This document shows positions 16,104 through 23,874 of a stretch of DNA of 64,000 nucleotides, one piece after another. The notes beneath the pieces were generated by a model. It had not been told where the DNA came from, made no database searches, and worked only from the letters and a program-made list of their open reading frames with translations. The stretch is from Euzebya rosea. GTDB taxonomy: Bacteria > Actinomycetota > Nitriliruptoria > Euzebyales > Euzebyaceae. How positions within the stretch are numbered: the stretch's first letter is position 1; the number at the start of each line of letters is the position of its first letter. The stretch is from positions 248,001 to 312,000 of the forward strand of contig NZ_PGDQ01000003.1 in assembly GCF_003073135.1 (NCBI RefSeq), in the 5' to 3' direction. The position numbers were made by a program, and so were the translations under genes.

Positions 16104-18077
16104 TCAGGCGGGCGGGAGCGGGGGTGGCTGCCCGGGCCCCGTGGGATGCTGCCCGGGGTTGGGCGGGGGCGGCATGTGCTCGGCCCGGGCGATGACGTCC
16201 TTGGCCTCGCCGTAGAGGTCCTTGCGGGTGGCCTTGATCGACCGGCTGATCTCCCGGGCGGTCCAGCCGACCTGCGCGCCCACGCCGACGAGGAGCTTGC
16301 GCTCCTCGCGGCTGATCATCCCGTCGATGAGGGCGGCGCGGATCAGCTGGACCATGAACGCCTGGGCCTGCTCCTGGCCCTTCGGGAGGGCCACCGGCTG
16401 CGACTGGTCCATCGAGGTGTTGATGATCTGCTCCAGCCGCTGCGGCCCGACCCCTCGGCTCTGCGCGAGGTGGATCAACATCTGGCGTTCGCGGTCGTGC
16501 AGGACGCCGTCGCTCATCGACATGCGCGCCACGGCGACCAGCAGGTCGGGTTCGTTGAGGAAGCGGTCGGTCTCCAGGCGTTCGTGCCCGCCGGCGGCGA
16601 CCGTCCGACGGTCCTGCGCCTGCTCCTGGACGAAGGCCCGCATCGCCGAGAACGGCTGCACGTCCTCCAGCACCCAGTCGGTCGAGCCGTCGTTGATCGG
16701 TGTGCCGCAGAAGCGGCATTCGCTGGCCTTGCCGACGTCGAGCGGCCCGGCGCAGTTGGTGCACGAGAAGGAGGTGAAGGTGTGGGCCAGGTTGCTGGTC
16801 ACCCCGACCTTGCGCTTGAGGACCAGCACGTGGGTGTAGATGCGCTGTGGCGTCAGCTCGCGCGGCTTGGTCCGGTCGCCGGTCGACTGGATGCCCGACC
16901 ACCGGACCTGGACCTGGACCCGGTCGAACGCCTCACCGGGTCCGGCGGGCAGGGCGCCCTTGACCTCGACCGATCCGACGGCCGGGTTGGACCAGAACGA
17001 CCCGGTGGACGCGCGCCAGAGCTGCGGGACGTCGACGGCGTCGGGCTGCAGGATCGGCCGCGCCAGGTCCAGGTCGTCGTGGTAGATCGCCATCATCGAT
17101 CGCCAGTAGACGACCGAAGCGCGGTCCTCGAGGTGCTGCACGTTCAGGCCGGGGTCGCGGCCGGCAAGCTCGGCCCATCCCGGGACGTCGTGGCGGGCGG
17201 GCGGCACGATCCACTCCTCGTCCTGGGTGATCTCCGACAGCACCCAGTCGTACTCACCGGAGTTGACGATCGCCCGGCAGGCCGTGCACTGCGCGCGGTC
17301 GGCGATGTGCAGGACCTCCCCGCAGTTGGGGCACGACCCCTGCAGCAGTCCGGCACCCTGACGGGTGCGCACCCCCGGACGGCGGGAGAACGACCAGATC
17401 TCGGTGAAGGTGATGGGGGAGGAGTCTGAGTTGCCCGACACCCGTCGCCCGGTGGTCAGGCTCTCGTTGTAGCTGATCGCCCGCGCCGTGAACCTGACGT
17501 GGATGGTGTCGTAGTGGGTGTCGGAGGTGATCGCCACGGTCCGGGCGTCGGTGACGACCACGTCCTTCATCCGGTTGCGGATGCCCTCGACCTTCTGCAT
17601 GTCGATGTACAGCCCGAACCGCTCGTGGACACCGTCGGAGACGAACGGTCGGCTGGGGGTCAGGTCCTGCTCGGACCATGCGTACTGGGTGGTGATGAAG
17701 CCACGGGCGACGTCGTTGAGGAAGCGGTGCTCGTCGAACCCCGGGTCGCGCTGGACGATGGCGGCCAGGGCCCGCTGTCGCAGCATCTCCTCCTGCACCT
17801 TGCGGCCCTGCCGGATCGTCCGGGTCACCTTCTGCGACTGCTGCTTCTTCGTCGCGCTGCCGATCAGGGCGAAGACGCCCCAGATCACGAGGAAGACGAT
17901 GACCGTCGTCGGGGACAGGTCGCCGCCCCCGCCGCTGCCCCCGCCGAAGCTGGACCCGCCACCGAAGCTGGACCCCCCGCCGCCGCTGAAGCCGCCGCCG
18001 CTGCTGCCACCGCCGAAGTTCCCACCACCGCCGGCCTGGGCGATGACGATGGCCGCATGTCCGAGCAGGTCCCACAT
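16104..18077 (-). CDS. membrane protein: Gly-rich N-terminus, Tim44-like, two zinc ribbons, TerB-like domain
   Basis: A 657-residue protein of mixed architecture. Residues ~15-52 are almost pure Gly/Ser/Phe; one hydrophobic helix follows (~56-75, VIVFLVIWGVFALIG); residues ~90-235 resemble a Tim44/MBA1-like fold (FITTQYAWSEQDL, ending in FTEIWSFSR); a zinc ribbon lies at ~247-270 (SCPNCGEVL ... QCTACRAIV) and a second at ~437-460 (CTNCAG ... CRFCGTPI); the C-terminus has a TerB-like helical domain (~500-605, MSDGVLHDRERQML, then IDGMISREERKLL with acidic metal-binding positions). The last 20 residues are Pro-rich. It probably sits on the inner membrane with its domains in the cytoplasm; function unknown. 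One copy of each zinc ribbon precedes the same DWVLxxxQ sequence, suggesting an internal duplication. Confidence 0.8.
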   Translation of the reverse strand: MWDLLGHAAIVIAQAGGGGNFGGGSSGGGFSGGGGSSFGGGSSFGGGSGGGGDLSPTTVIVFLVIWGVFALIGSATKKQQSQKVTRTIRQGRKVQEEMLRQRALAAIVQRDPGFDEHRFLNDVARGFITTQYAWSEQDLTPSRPFVSDGVHERFGLYIDMQKVEGIRNRMKDVVVTDARTVAITSDTHYDTIHVRFTARAISYNESLTTGRRVSGNSDSSPITFTEIWSFSRRPGVRTRQGAGLLQGSCPNCGEVLHIADRAQCTACRAIVNSGEYDWVLSEITQDEEWIVPPARHDVPGWAELAGRDPGLNVQHLEDRASVVYWRSMMAIYHDDLDLARPILQPDAVDVPQLWRASTGSFWSNPAVGSVEVKGALPAGPGEAFDRVQVQVRWSGIQSTGDRTKPRELTPQRIYTHVLVLKRKVGVTSNLAHTFTSFSCTNCAGPLDVGKASECRFCGTPINDGSTDWVLEDVQPFSAMRAFVQEQAQDRRTVAAGGHERLETDRFLNEPDLLVAVARMSMSDGVLHDRERQMLIHLAQSRGVGPQRLEQIINTSMDQSQPVALPKGQEQAQAFMVQLIRAALIDGMISREERKLLVGVGAQVGWTAREISRSIKATRKDLYGEAKDVIARAEHMPPPPNPGQHPTGPGQPPPLPPA

Positions 18078-18096
18078 GGGGCCTCACGCTAACGGA

Positions 18097-19074
18097 TCAG
18101 GGGCCCGGCGAGAGTGACGGTTCGATCACGGTGCTCGAGCCCTGCTCGGCCACGGCCCTCGTGTCGGTTCGCTGCGCCAGCCAGACCCCGCCGATCAGCA
18201 CGATCGCGCCGACCAGCACGTTCGGGCCGAACCGCTCGCCGCGGACCAGCGCTCCGGAGATCAGGCCGACGACCGGCACGATGTAGGTGACCATGGAGGC
18301 GTTGGTCGCACCCACGCGTTCGATCAGCGTGAAGTAGATGAGGAAGGCCAGCCCGGTGCCGAGCAGGCCGAGGGCGCTGAGGGCCAGCACGGGCACCAGC
18401 GGCAGGTCCCATGCGGGTGGGGGCGGGCCGGAGGTCCCAAGGGCCACCATCGTCAGGACGCCGGCACCCATCGCCAGCTGCACCGCCGTCGCCGGCAGGG
18501 GGCGGTACCGGCCCGAGACGGCGGCGCGGGTCACGACCGTGCCGAAGCCGTAGCCGACGGTCGAGCCGACCGCGGCGAGCAGGGCCGGGACGGGGCCGCC
18601 GGCCTGGACCTCGCCGCCGACGATGACGACCGTCCCCGCGATGGCGATCAGCAGGCCGAGGACCCGCGAGAGGTACAGCCGTTCCTGTCCGGCGGCCACG
18701 GCCAGCGCCAGGGTCGCAGCCGGTGTGGTGGAGTTGAGGACCGCCGTCAGGCCCGAGTCGAGGAACTGCTGGGCCCAGGCCTGCAGCGCCCAGGGCAGCC
18801 CGCTGCCGACGCTGCCGATGAGCAGCAGGGCGAGCAGGGTGCGTCGGCCGCGCGGCAGCCCCAGGTCACGGTCGCCTCGCCACCGCGCCCTGGCCAGGAC
18901 GATCGCGGCGACCAGCAGGCTGCCGATGGTCAACCTGCCGGCGACGATCCACGTCGGCGGGATCGCGTCGACAGCCAGCTTCACGAACAGGAAGGAGTTG
19001 CCCCAGAACAGCGCCAGCAGCAACAGCAGCAGCGCATCGCGGGTGGTGAAGGCGCTCGACCCCGGACGTGACAC
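18097..19074 (-). CDS. EamA/DMT family transporter
   Basis: A 325-residue ten-helix inner-membrane transporter with the two EamA repeats of the drug/metabolite transporter superfamily. The first repeat contains ALLLLLLALFWGNSFLFVKL, the second VGYGFGTVVTRAAV and LGLLGTGLAFLIYF, and the end of repeat two gives ALVRGERFGPNVLVGAIVLIGGV. Such proteins export amino acids, metabolites or drugs; the substrate cannot be told. The start is uncertain: GTG 19072-19074 is chosen because it leaves a normal short N-terminus, but the frame stays open to GTG 19119. Confidence 0.88.
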   Translation of the reverse strand: MSRPGSSAFTTRDALLLLLLALFWGNSFLFVKLAVDAIPPTWIVAGRLTIGSLLVAAIVLARARWRGDRDLGLPRGRRTLLALLLIGSVGSGLPWALQAWAQQFLDSGLTAVLNSTTPAATLALAVAAGQERLYLSRVLGLLIAIAGTVVIVGGEVQAGGPVPALLAAVGSTVGYGFGTVVTRAAVSGRYRPLPATAVQLAMGAGVLTMVALGTSGPPPPAWDLPLVPVLALSALGLLGTGLAFLIYFTLIERVGATNASMVTYIVPVVGLISGALVRGERFGPNVLVGAIVLIGGVWLAQRTDTRAVAEQGSSTVIEPSLSPGP

Positions 19075-19179
19075 GCCGCTGCAGTCTGCCCGGGGGGACC
19101 GGACCTTTCCGCATGCCACTGCTCGGCCACCCGGTCACGAGACCCGGTCCCGAATCGACCGAGCCGGCCGACCGCCGCC

Positions 19180-20295
19180 TCAGATGACGGCGGTCTCGAT
19201 GGTCAGGTCCGCGCCGTCGAACCGGTCCAGCCGGAAGGGCGACAGGTCGACGGAGTGCGCCTCGCCGTCCAGCACCTCCTCGGCGATGACCAGCCCGGCG
19301 GCAGGGGCGTGCATGACCCCGTGGCCGGAGAACCCGCAGGCGTTGACGAAGCTCGGGGCCGTCGGCACCCGGCCGAGGACGGGTGAGTAGTCGGGGGTCA
19401 CCTCGTAGTACCCCCACCACGACGCCTTCTGGTCCAGCTCCTCCTCCTCGAACCAGGGGTACCGCTCGAAGGCCGCCTCCATGATCTGGTCGAGGTGGTC
19501 CCAGTCCACCCCGGTCAGGAACCCGGTCGGGCCGTGGTGGTCGTGGTGCCCGATGAGCAACCGGTTGCCCTCCGAGCGGAAGTACACCCCCGACGGCAGG
19601 TCGATGGTGAGGGGCAGGACCCGCTCGCGGTCCCTGGGGGCGGTGACGAAGACGTCGTTGCGGAAGGGCACGACCGGGACCTCGAGCCCCGCGAGGGCGG
19701 CGACCTCGCCGCCCCAGGCCCCCGCGGCGTTGACGACGACGTCGGCGCGAAGGGTGTCCTTGTTGGTCGTCAGCATCCAGCCGTCGCCGTCGGGGTCGAT
19801 GGCCGTGACGGTCTCGAGGCGGTGGAAGACGGTGCCCTGCTCGCGGGCCCGGGCCATCAGCAGCTGGGCGGAGCGGTCGGGGTCGACGAAGCCGTCGTCG
19901 GGGCCGAACGTGGCGCCGTGGATGCCATCGGGCACGAAGTCGACGATCTCGCGCGCTTGGTCGACGGTCAGGATGTCCACGCGCGCACCCTCGGCGCGCT
20001 GCATCTCCACCTGCGCCAGCCGTTCCTCCCAGCGGTCCTCCGGCACGAGGAAGAGGTAGCCCTGCGGCTGGTAGCCAGAGTCGTTGGCCCGGTACCACTC
20101 GAGGGACTTCAGCGACAGCTGGACGTTGGGTGGGGTGGAGAACTGCACGCGGAACCCGGCGGCGCTGCGCCCGGTGGAGCCCATGGCCACGCCCTCCTCC
20201 CGCTCGATGACGGTGACCTCGGCCCCGCGAGAGGCCAGGTGGTAGGCGCAGGAGGCGCCGATGATGCCGGCGCCGATGATCGCAACGTGGGTCAT
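19180..20295 (-). CDS. FAD-dependent amine/amino-acid oxidoreductase (DAO family)
   Basis: A 371-residue flavoprotein of the D-amino-acid oxidase/sarcosine oxidase family. The N-terminus is a dinucleotide-binding fold (VAIIGAGIIGASCAYHLASRG, then VIEREEG), TGRSAAGFRVQF is the flavin-proximal loop, ADVVVNAAGAWG the middle FAD motif, and NACGFSGHGVMHAPAAG near the C-terminus closes the FAD site. It probably oxidises a secondary amine or amino acid such as sarcosine or proline. ATG 20293-20295 lies only 18 bases from the divergent acyl-CoA dehydrogenase start, so both promoters must overlap. Confidence 0.88.
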   Translation of the reverse strand: MTHVAIIGAGIIGASCAYHLASRGAEVTVIEREEGVAMGSTGRSAAGFRVQFSTPPNVQLSLKSLEWYRANDSGYQPQGYLFLVPEDRWEERLAQVEMQRAEGARVDILTVDQAREIVDFVPDGIHGATFGPDDGFVDPDRSAQLLMARAREQGTVFHRLETVTAIDPDGDGWMLTTNKDTLRADVVVNAAGAWGGEVAALAGLEVPVVPFRNDVFVTAPRDRERVLPLTIDLPSGVYFRSEGNRLLIGHHDHHGPTGFLTGVDWDHLDQIMEAAFERYPWFEEEELDQKASWWGYYEVTPDYSPVLGRVPTAPSFVNACGFSGHGVMHAPAAGLVIAEEVLDGEAHSVDLSPFRLDRFDGADLTIETAVI

Positions 20296-20300
20296 GGCCG

Positions 20301-20306
20301 TATCGT
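20301..20306 (+). promoter_or_regulatory. -10 box of a leaderless promoter for acyl-CoA dehydrogenase
   Basis: TATCGT (TANNNT) ends seven bases before the ATG at 20314, with no ribosome site between, so transcription probably begins on the start codon. The 18-base divergent gap and the first codons of the opposite gene must hold the -35 region. Confidence 0.5.
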
Positions 20307-20313
20307 TGCACGC

Positions 20314-21462
20314 ATGCAGCGCACTCTGTTCTCCGACGATCACGATCTGTTCCGCGAGACCGTCCGGGGCTTCGTGGCCGACCGGGTCGTGCCGTTCCAC
20401 GACGCGTGGGACGACGACGGCATCGTGCCCCGGTCGTTGTTCACCGAGGCCGGCGAGCTCGGCATGCTCGCCTTCAGCGCGCCGGAGGAGTTCGGCGGGG
20501 CCGGCATGGCCGACTTCCGCTTCAACCAGGTGCTCAACGAGGAGTTCTACTACGCGGGGGTGGCGTCGGCGGGGCTGGCCCTCACCCTCCACAACGACAT
20601 CATCCTCCCGTACTTCGCCGAGCAGACCAACGACGAGCAGCGTGCCCGCTGGCTGCCGGGCATCTGCACCGGCGAGACGATCACCGCCGTCGCCATGACC
20701 GAGCCCGGGATCGGATCGGACCTGGCCGGCATGGCGACCACCGCGATCCGCGACGGCGACCACTACGTCGTCAACGGGGCCAAGACGTTCATCTCCAACG
20801 GCATCAACGCCGACCTGGTCGTCACGGCCGTGAAGACCGACCCGTCTGCCCGCCACGCCGGGGTGTCCCTGCTGGTGATCGAGCGGGGCATGGAGGGCTT
20901 CGAGCGGGGCCGGAACCTGGACAAGATCGGCCTGCACGCCCAGGACACCGCGGAGCTGGCCTTCGACGACGTCCGGGTGCCCGTCGAGAACCGCCTGGGG
21001 GAGGAGGGGGAGGGCTTCGCGGTCCTGACCCACAACCTGGCGCAGGAGCGGCTCTCGATCGCCATCTCGGGCGTGGCGGCTGCTCGGGCCGCCATCGGCT
21101 GGACGGTGGACTACGTCAAGGAGCGGGGCGCCTTCGGCAAGCGCATCGCCGACTTCCAGAACACCAAGTTCGTCCTTGCGGAGTGCGACACCGAGGTGGC
21201 GCTGGCGGAGTCCTTCACCGACCAGTGCGTGCTGGCCCTCAACGAGGGCAGTCTGACCCCTGCGGACGCCAGCCGGGCCAAGTGGTGGTGCACCGAGCTG
21301 CAGAAGCGGGTGCTGGACCGATGCCTGCAGCTGTTCGGGGGCTACGGCTACATGCGTGAGTACCCGATCGCCCGTGCCTACGCCGACGCCCGCATCACCA
21401 CGATCTACGGCGGTACGACGGAGATCCAGAAGACCATCATCGCCAAGGACCTGGGCCTCTAG
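20314..21462 (+). CDS. short-chain-type acyl-CoA dehydrogenase
   Basis: A 382-residue FAD enzyme that introduces the alpha-beta double bond in acyl-CoA esters, the first step of beta-oxidation or branched-chain amino-acid breakdown. VAMTEPGIGSDL is the substrate/FAD loop, NGAKTFISNG the second signature, KRIADFQNTKF the FAD-contact helix, LQLFGGYGYMREYP the C-terminal signature, and YGGTTEIQK contains the catalytic Glu. Length and order are typical. The start ATG appears leaderless. It is divergent from the FAD oxidoreductase and followed by a tandem-repeat gap, so probably monocistronic. Confidence 0.94.
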   Translation: MQRTLFSDDHDLFRETVRGFVADRVVPFHDAWDDDGIVPRSLFTEAGELGMLAFSAPEEFGGAGMADFRFNQVLNEEFYYAGVASAGLALTLHNDIILPYFAEQTNDEQRARWLPGICTGETITAVAMTEPGIGSDLAGMATTAIRDGDHYVVNGAKTFISNGINADLVVTAVKTDPSARHAGVSLLVIERGMEGFERGRNLDKIGLHAQDTAELAFDDVRVPVENRLGEEGEGFAVLTHNLAQERLSIAISGVAAARAAIGWTVDYVKERGAFGKRIADFQNTKFVLAECDTEVALAESFTDQCVLALNEGSLTPADASRAKWWCTELQKRVLDRCLQLFGGYGYMREYPIARAYADARITTIYGGTTEIQKTIIAKDLGL

Positions 21463-21521
21463 GTCGTCCTGTAGGTCGTCCTGGCACTGGGTCGTCCTGG
21501 CACTGGGTCGTCCTGGCACGG
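21462..21521. repeat. 16-bp tandem repeat, about 3.75 copies
   Basis: The unit ggtcgtcctggcactg occurs at 21474, 21490 and 21506 (last copy ends cacgg), preceded by a shortened copy at 21462-21473 that begins inside the stop codon region of the acyl-CoA dehydrogenase. The array is intergenic, ends 100 bases before the next start, and has no hairpin potential. Confidence 0.9.
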
Positions 21522-21623
21522 TCGCGGCCGGTGAGGTCGGCCGCCCGGGGCGGGGAGGAATGCGGAGGGGGGGGTGTCGAACTCCCGCTCGACCGCCCGC
21601 TGTCCAACCCCGAGGAACCCGTC

Positions 21624-22349
21624 GTGCATCGTCCCCTTCGCATCGTGCTGGCCACCGTGCTCGCCCTGTCGGCGCTGGCCGGCCCCGCCGCCGCCTACTA
21701 CGACGAGGAGCGGGAGGTGGAGTTCGTCGAGTCGACCGCCTGGTTCACCTCCACCACCACCGGCGTCAGCAACATCGACACGGAGGTGCTCGGCGAACGG
21801 ATCGGCTGGAGCCAGGACGCGCCGACCGGCTCGGCCGGTCGCACCGTCGCCACCGCGCACGCCGGCCTCCTGAGCATCCTCTCCGAGGACTACTACGAGT
21901 CGCAGTCCTTCACCGCCGAGGGCGTCGTCACCGGCTACATGGAGAACATCGCCCTCCAGCTGTACTACACGAGCCCAGTGCAGAACCTGTGCGGCATGGG
22001 CCTGTCGATCGACGTCGTGATCGACGGCAAGCGGGTCATGGACATGGCAGGGATCGGCAACACCGAGGACGTCGTGACCTACCAGATCTCCGACGACCAC
22101 TACGTCGCGCAGGTCGCCATCACCAACATCGCCGAGCAGATGGAGTCCATGGGCATCTTCGGCGCGGCCGACACCGAGCACGCCGTGGAGATCGTCGCCG
22201 AGCAGTACCCCCTCTGCCAGGAGGCGATCTGGACCTACGGCGCGGCGGAGACCCCCTCCAACCTGACCGTCAACCTCGAGCCGGGCAGCGCGGCCCTGCG
22301 CCAGTACACCCAGTTCGACGCCACCAACCCGCCGGTCTCGGCGGAGTAG
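21624..22349 (+). CDS. secreted protein of unknown function
   Basis: A 241-residue protein with a clear signal peptide: basic start, hydrophobic run IVLATVLALSALAG and an AAA cleavage site before YYDEE. The mature part is acidic, rich in Tyr/Thr, and has two Cys (at about residues 130 and 193) that could form one disulfide; secondary structure looks mostly beta. The Thr/Ser/Asn composition of the mature N-terminus suits an extracellular protein. GTG 21624-21626 is used because the signal peptide begins there and a GAGGA lies about eight bases upstream. I do not recognise a family. It stands alone between two repeat tracts. Confidence 0.82.
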   Translation: MHRPLRIVLATVLALSALAGPAAAYYDEEREVEFVESTAWFTSTTTGVSNIDTEVLGERIGWSQDAPTGSAGRTVATAHAGLLSILSEDYYESQSFTAEGVVTGYMENIALQLYYTSPVQNLCGMGLSIDVVIDGKRVMDMAGIGNTEDVVTYQISDDHYVAQVAITNIAEQMESMGIFGAADTEHAVEIVAEQYPLCQEAIWTYGAAETPSNLTVNLEPGSAALRQYTQFDATNPPVSAE

Positions 22350-22387
22350 CCGGCAGGCCCGGAGCAGCCCGGCAGGCCCGGAGCGGC
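22350..22387. repeat. 19-bp direct tandem duplication
   Basis: ccggcaggcccggagcagc at 22350-22368 is followed directly by a one-mismatch copy at 22369-22387 and a partial third. It fills the 50-base convergent gap between the secreted-protein gene and the esterase gene. Confidence 0.85.
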
Positions 22388-22399
22388 CCCGCAGGCGGC

Positions 22400-23428
22400 T
22401 CAGGCCCTCGCGATCGCGTCGACGAGGGCCCGGAGCTCGCGGCGGCTGACCGCCGCGTCGGGTGCGAAGCCCATCGAGCCGTGGAAGGTGCCCGGAAAGG
22501 CGTGCAGCTCGGTGGGCACCCCCGCATGCATCAGCCGCTGGGCCCAGGCGATCCCCTCGTCCCGGAGGGGGTCGTGCTGGTCGACGGTGACCGTCGTCGG
22601 CGGCAGGCCAGCGGGATCGATCACCCGCATGGGTGCGGCGTAGGGCGACACGTCGTCGGTGCCGTGGGCGTTGCCGAGGTAGGCCTGCCACGAGAGCTCG
22701 GCCATGCCGCGGTTCCAGATGCGGGGGTCGGTCACCTCGTGGCTGGACGGGGTGACCAGCCGGTCGTCGGTGACGGGGAACCCCATGACCAGCGCGTCGA
22801 TGGTCGGCCCGCCGTGGTCGCGGGCGTGGAGGGCGAGGCCTGCGGCGAGCGCCCCACCGGAGGAGACGCCGAAGGCCACCAGGCGGTCGACGTCGGGCTG
22901 GTCGGCCAGCCAGGCCAGCGCCGCCCGGCAGTCGTCGAACGCCGCCGGGAAGGGGTGGGCCGGAGCCAGCCGGTAGGTCGGGGCGACGACGACGGCGTCC
23001 AGCTCGCGGGCCAGGTCCCGCAGCGTCGGATCGGCCAGGCCGACCCCGCCGGACACGAACCCGCCGCCGTGGAGGACCAGCACCCCTCGCCCGGCGTCCG
23101 GGGTGCGCTCGCGACGGCGGTAGGTGCGGGCGGGCACGGCCGGGTTGCCGTCCAGCCCGGGCAGCTGCAGGTCGGTGATGTCGAGGGTGTCGTCGTCGGG
23201 TGGGGGCACCGGCCGCTCGTCGGGTACGAACGCCGTTACCCCTCGGCGGGCGTCCAGCGCCGGCGGCAGGTCGTCCAGCGCCGCGGCGATCTCCGGGTCC
23301 AGGACCGCCCGCAGCCGGTCGTCGTGCGTCGGCCCGTTGCGCTCGGGGTCGGGCCGGTCGGGGTCGGGCCGGTCGGGGTCGGGCCGGTCGTGGTCGGGCC
23401 GGTCGTGGTGGTCGGGAGGGGGCGTCAT
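22400..23428 (-). CDS. hormone-sensitive-lipase-family esterase with repeat N-terminus
   Basis: A 342-residue carboxylesterase. The oxyanion hole HGGGF (about residue 122), nucleophile loop GVSSGG (the family usually has GDSAGG), Asp in DQHDPLRDEG and His in GTFHGS follow the HSL order. The first ~30 residues are a DRPDP repeat encoded by 15-base units, probably disordered. It would hydrolyse short-chain esters in the cytoplasm. The second residue of the nucleophile motif is Val rather than Asp, unusual but tolerated in related enzymes. Start ATG 23426-23428; upstream lies a hairpin repeat region shared with the divergent Dabb gene. Confidence 0.9.
   Translation of the reverse strand: MTPPPDHHDRPDHDRPDPDRPDPDRPDPERNGPTHDDRLRAVLDPEIAAALDDLPPALDARRGVTAFVPDERPVPPPDDDTLDITDLQLPGLDGNPAVPARTYRRRERTPDAGRGVLVLHGGGFVSGGVGLADPTLRDLARELDAVVVAPTYRLAPAHPFPAAFDDCRAALAWLADQPDVDRLVAFGVSSGGALAAGLALHARDHGGPTIDALVMGFPVTDDRLVTPSSHEVTDPRIWNRGMAELSWQAYLGNAHGTDDVSPYAAPMRVIDPAGLPPTTVTVDQHDPLRDEGIAWAQRLMHAGVPTELHAFPGTFHGSMGFAPDAAVSRRELRALVDAIARA
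23336..23412 (-). repeat. 15-bp coding repeats (RPDPD units) in esterase N-terminus
   Basis: Plus-strand units of the type tcggggtcgggccgg recur with small changes and encode RPDPD-like repeats near the start of the esterase. Like the repeats at 7408-7503 they keep the frame. Confidence 0.8.
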
Positions 23429-23443
23429 GGCGGCCGGCACCCT

Positions 23444-23568
23444 ACCCCTGGGTGTGTCGTCGTAGCGGCCACAGGTCGTGGTTGGCCGACACACCCAGGG
23501 GTGGGCGGGCCGGTCCCGCGAGTGGCGTGTCGTCGAAGCGGCCACAGGTCGTGGTTGGCCGACACACC
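23444..23568. repeat. two copies of a palindromic (hairpin) intergenic element
   Basis: A ~45-base unit occurs twice with a 73-base period (23451-23495 and 23524-23568), differing at few positions. Each unit is an imperfect palindrome: outer arms ggtgtgtcg / cgacacacc, inner arms ccac / gtgg round a five-base loop. In copy one the outer arms extend to a perfect 16-base inverted repeat (23444-23459 with 23487-23502). The pair lies between the divergent esterase and Dabb genes. It resembles a REP/BOX-type repeat rather than a terminator, as there is no T run and no converging gene. Confidence 0.85.
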
Positions 23569-23591
23569 TCGGGGCACGAGAGACTCGCCGC

Positions 23592-23873
23592 ATGCTGACC
23601 CACATCGTCCTGTTCGACGTCGACACCCCCGACAACGCCGAGGAGGTCGTCCGCCGCCTCACCGAGATGGCGCCGAAGATCGACGTCGTCGAGTCCCTGG
23701 AGGTGGGTCGGGACGTCGTCGGCTCGGACCGCTCGTGGCAGATCGGCCTGATCGTCAAGCTTGCCGACCGCGAGGCCCTCGACACCTACGCCGCCCACCC
23801 CGAGCACGTGGTCGTCCTCGACTTCATCCGCTCCTGCGTGACCCGCTCCGCCGCCGTCGACTTCGTGAGCTGA
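23592..23873 (+). CDS. Dabb (stress-responsive alpha/beta barrel) domain protein
   Basis: A 93-residue single-domain protein. The opening MLTHIVLFDVDT, the central LEVGRDVV and the Ser-Trp-Gln-Ile-Gly-Leu strand, followed by Tyr-Ala-Ala-His-Pro-Glu-His (the conserved YxxHPxH of the family), identify a ferredoxin-like Dabb dimer. Members act as small enzymes or stress proteins; no substrate can be named. It ends one base before the GTG of the ornithine cyclodeaminase homologue, so the two form an operon. Confidence 0.88.
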   Translation: MLTHIVLFDVDTPDNAEEVVRRLTEMAPKIDVVESLEVGRDVVGSDRSWQIGLIVKLADREALDTYAAHPEHVVVLDFIRSCVTRSAAVDFVS

Positions 23874-23874
23874 C

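Noticed and set aside
23444-23568. Palindromic pair as an intrinsic terminator
   Set aside because: The flanking genes diverge, so nothing needs ending there, and no T-run follows either hairpin.
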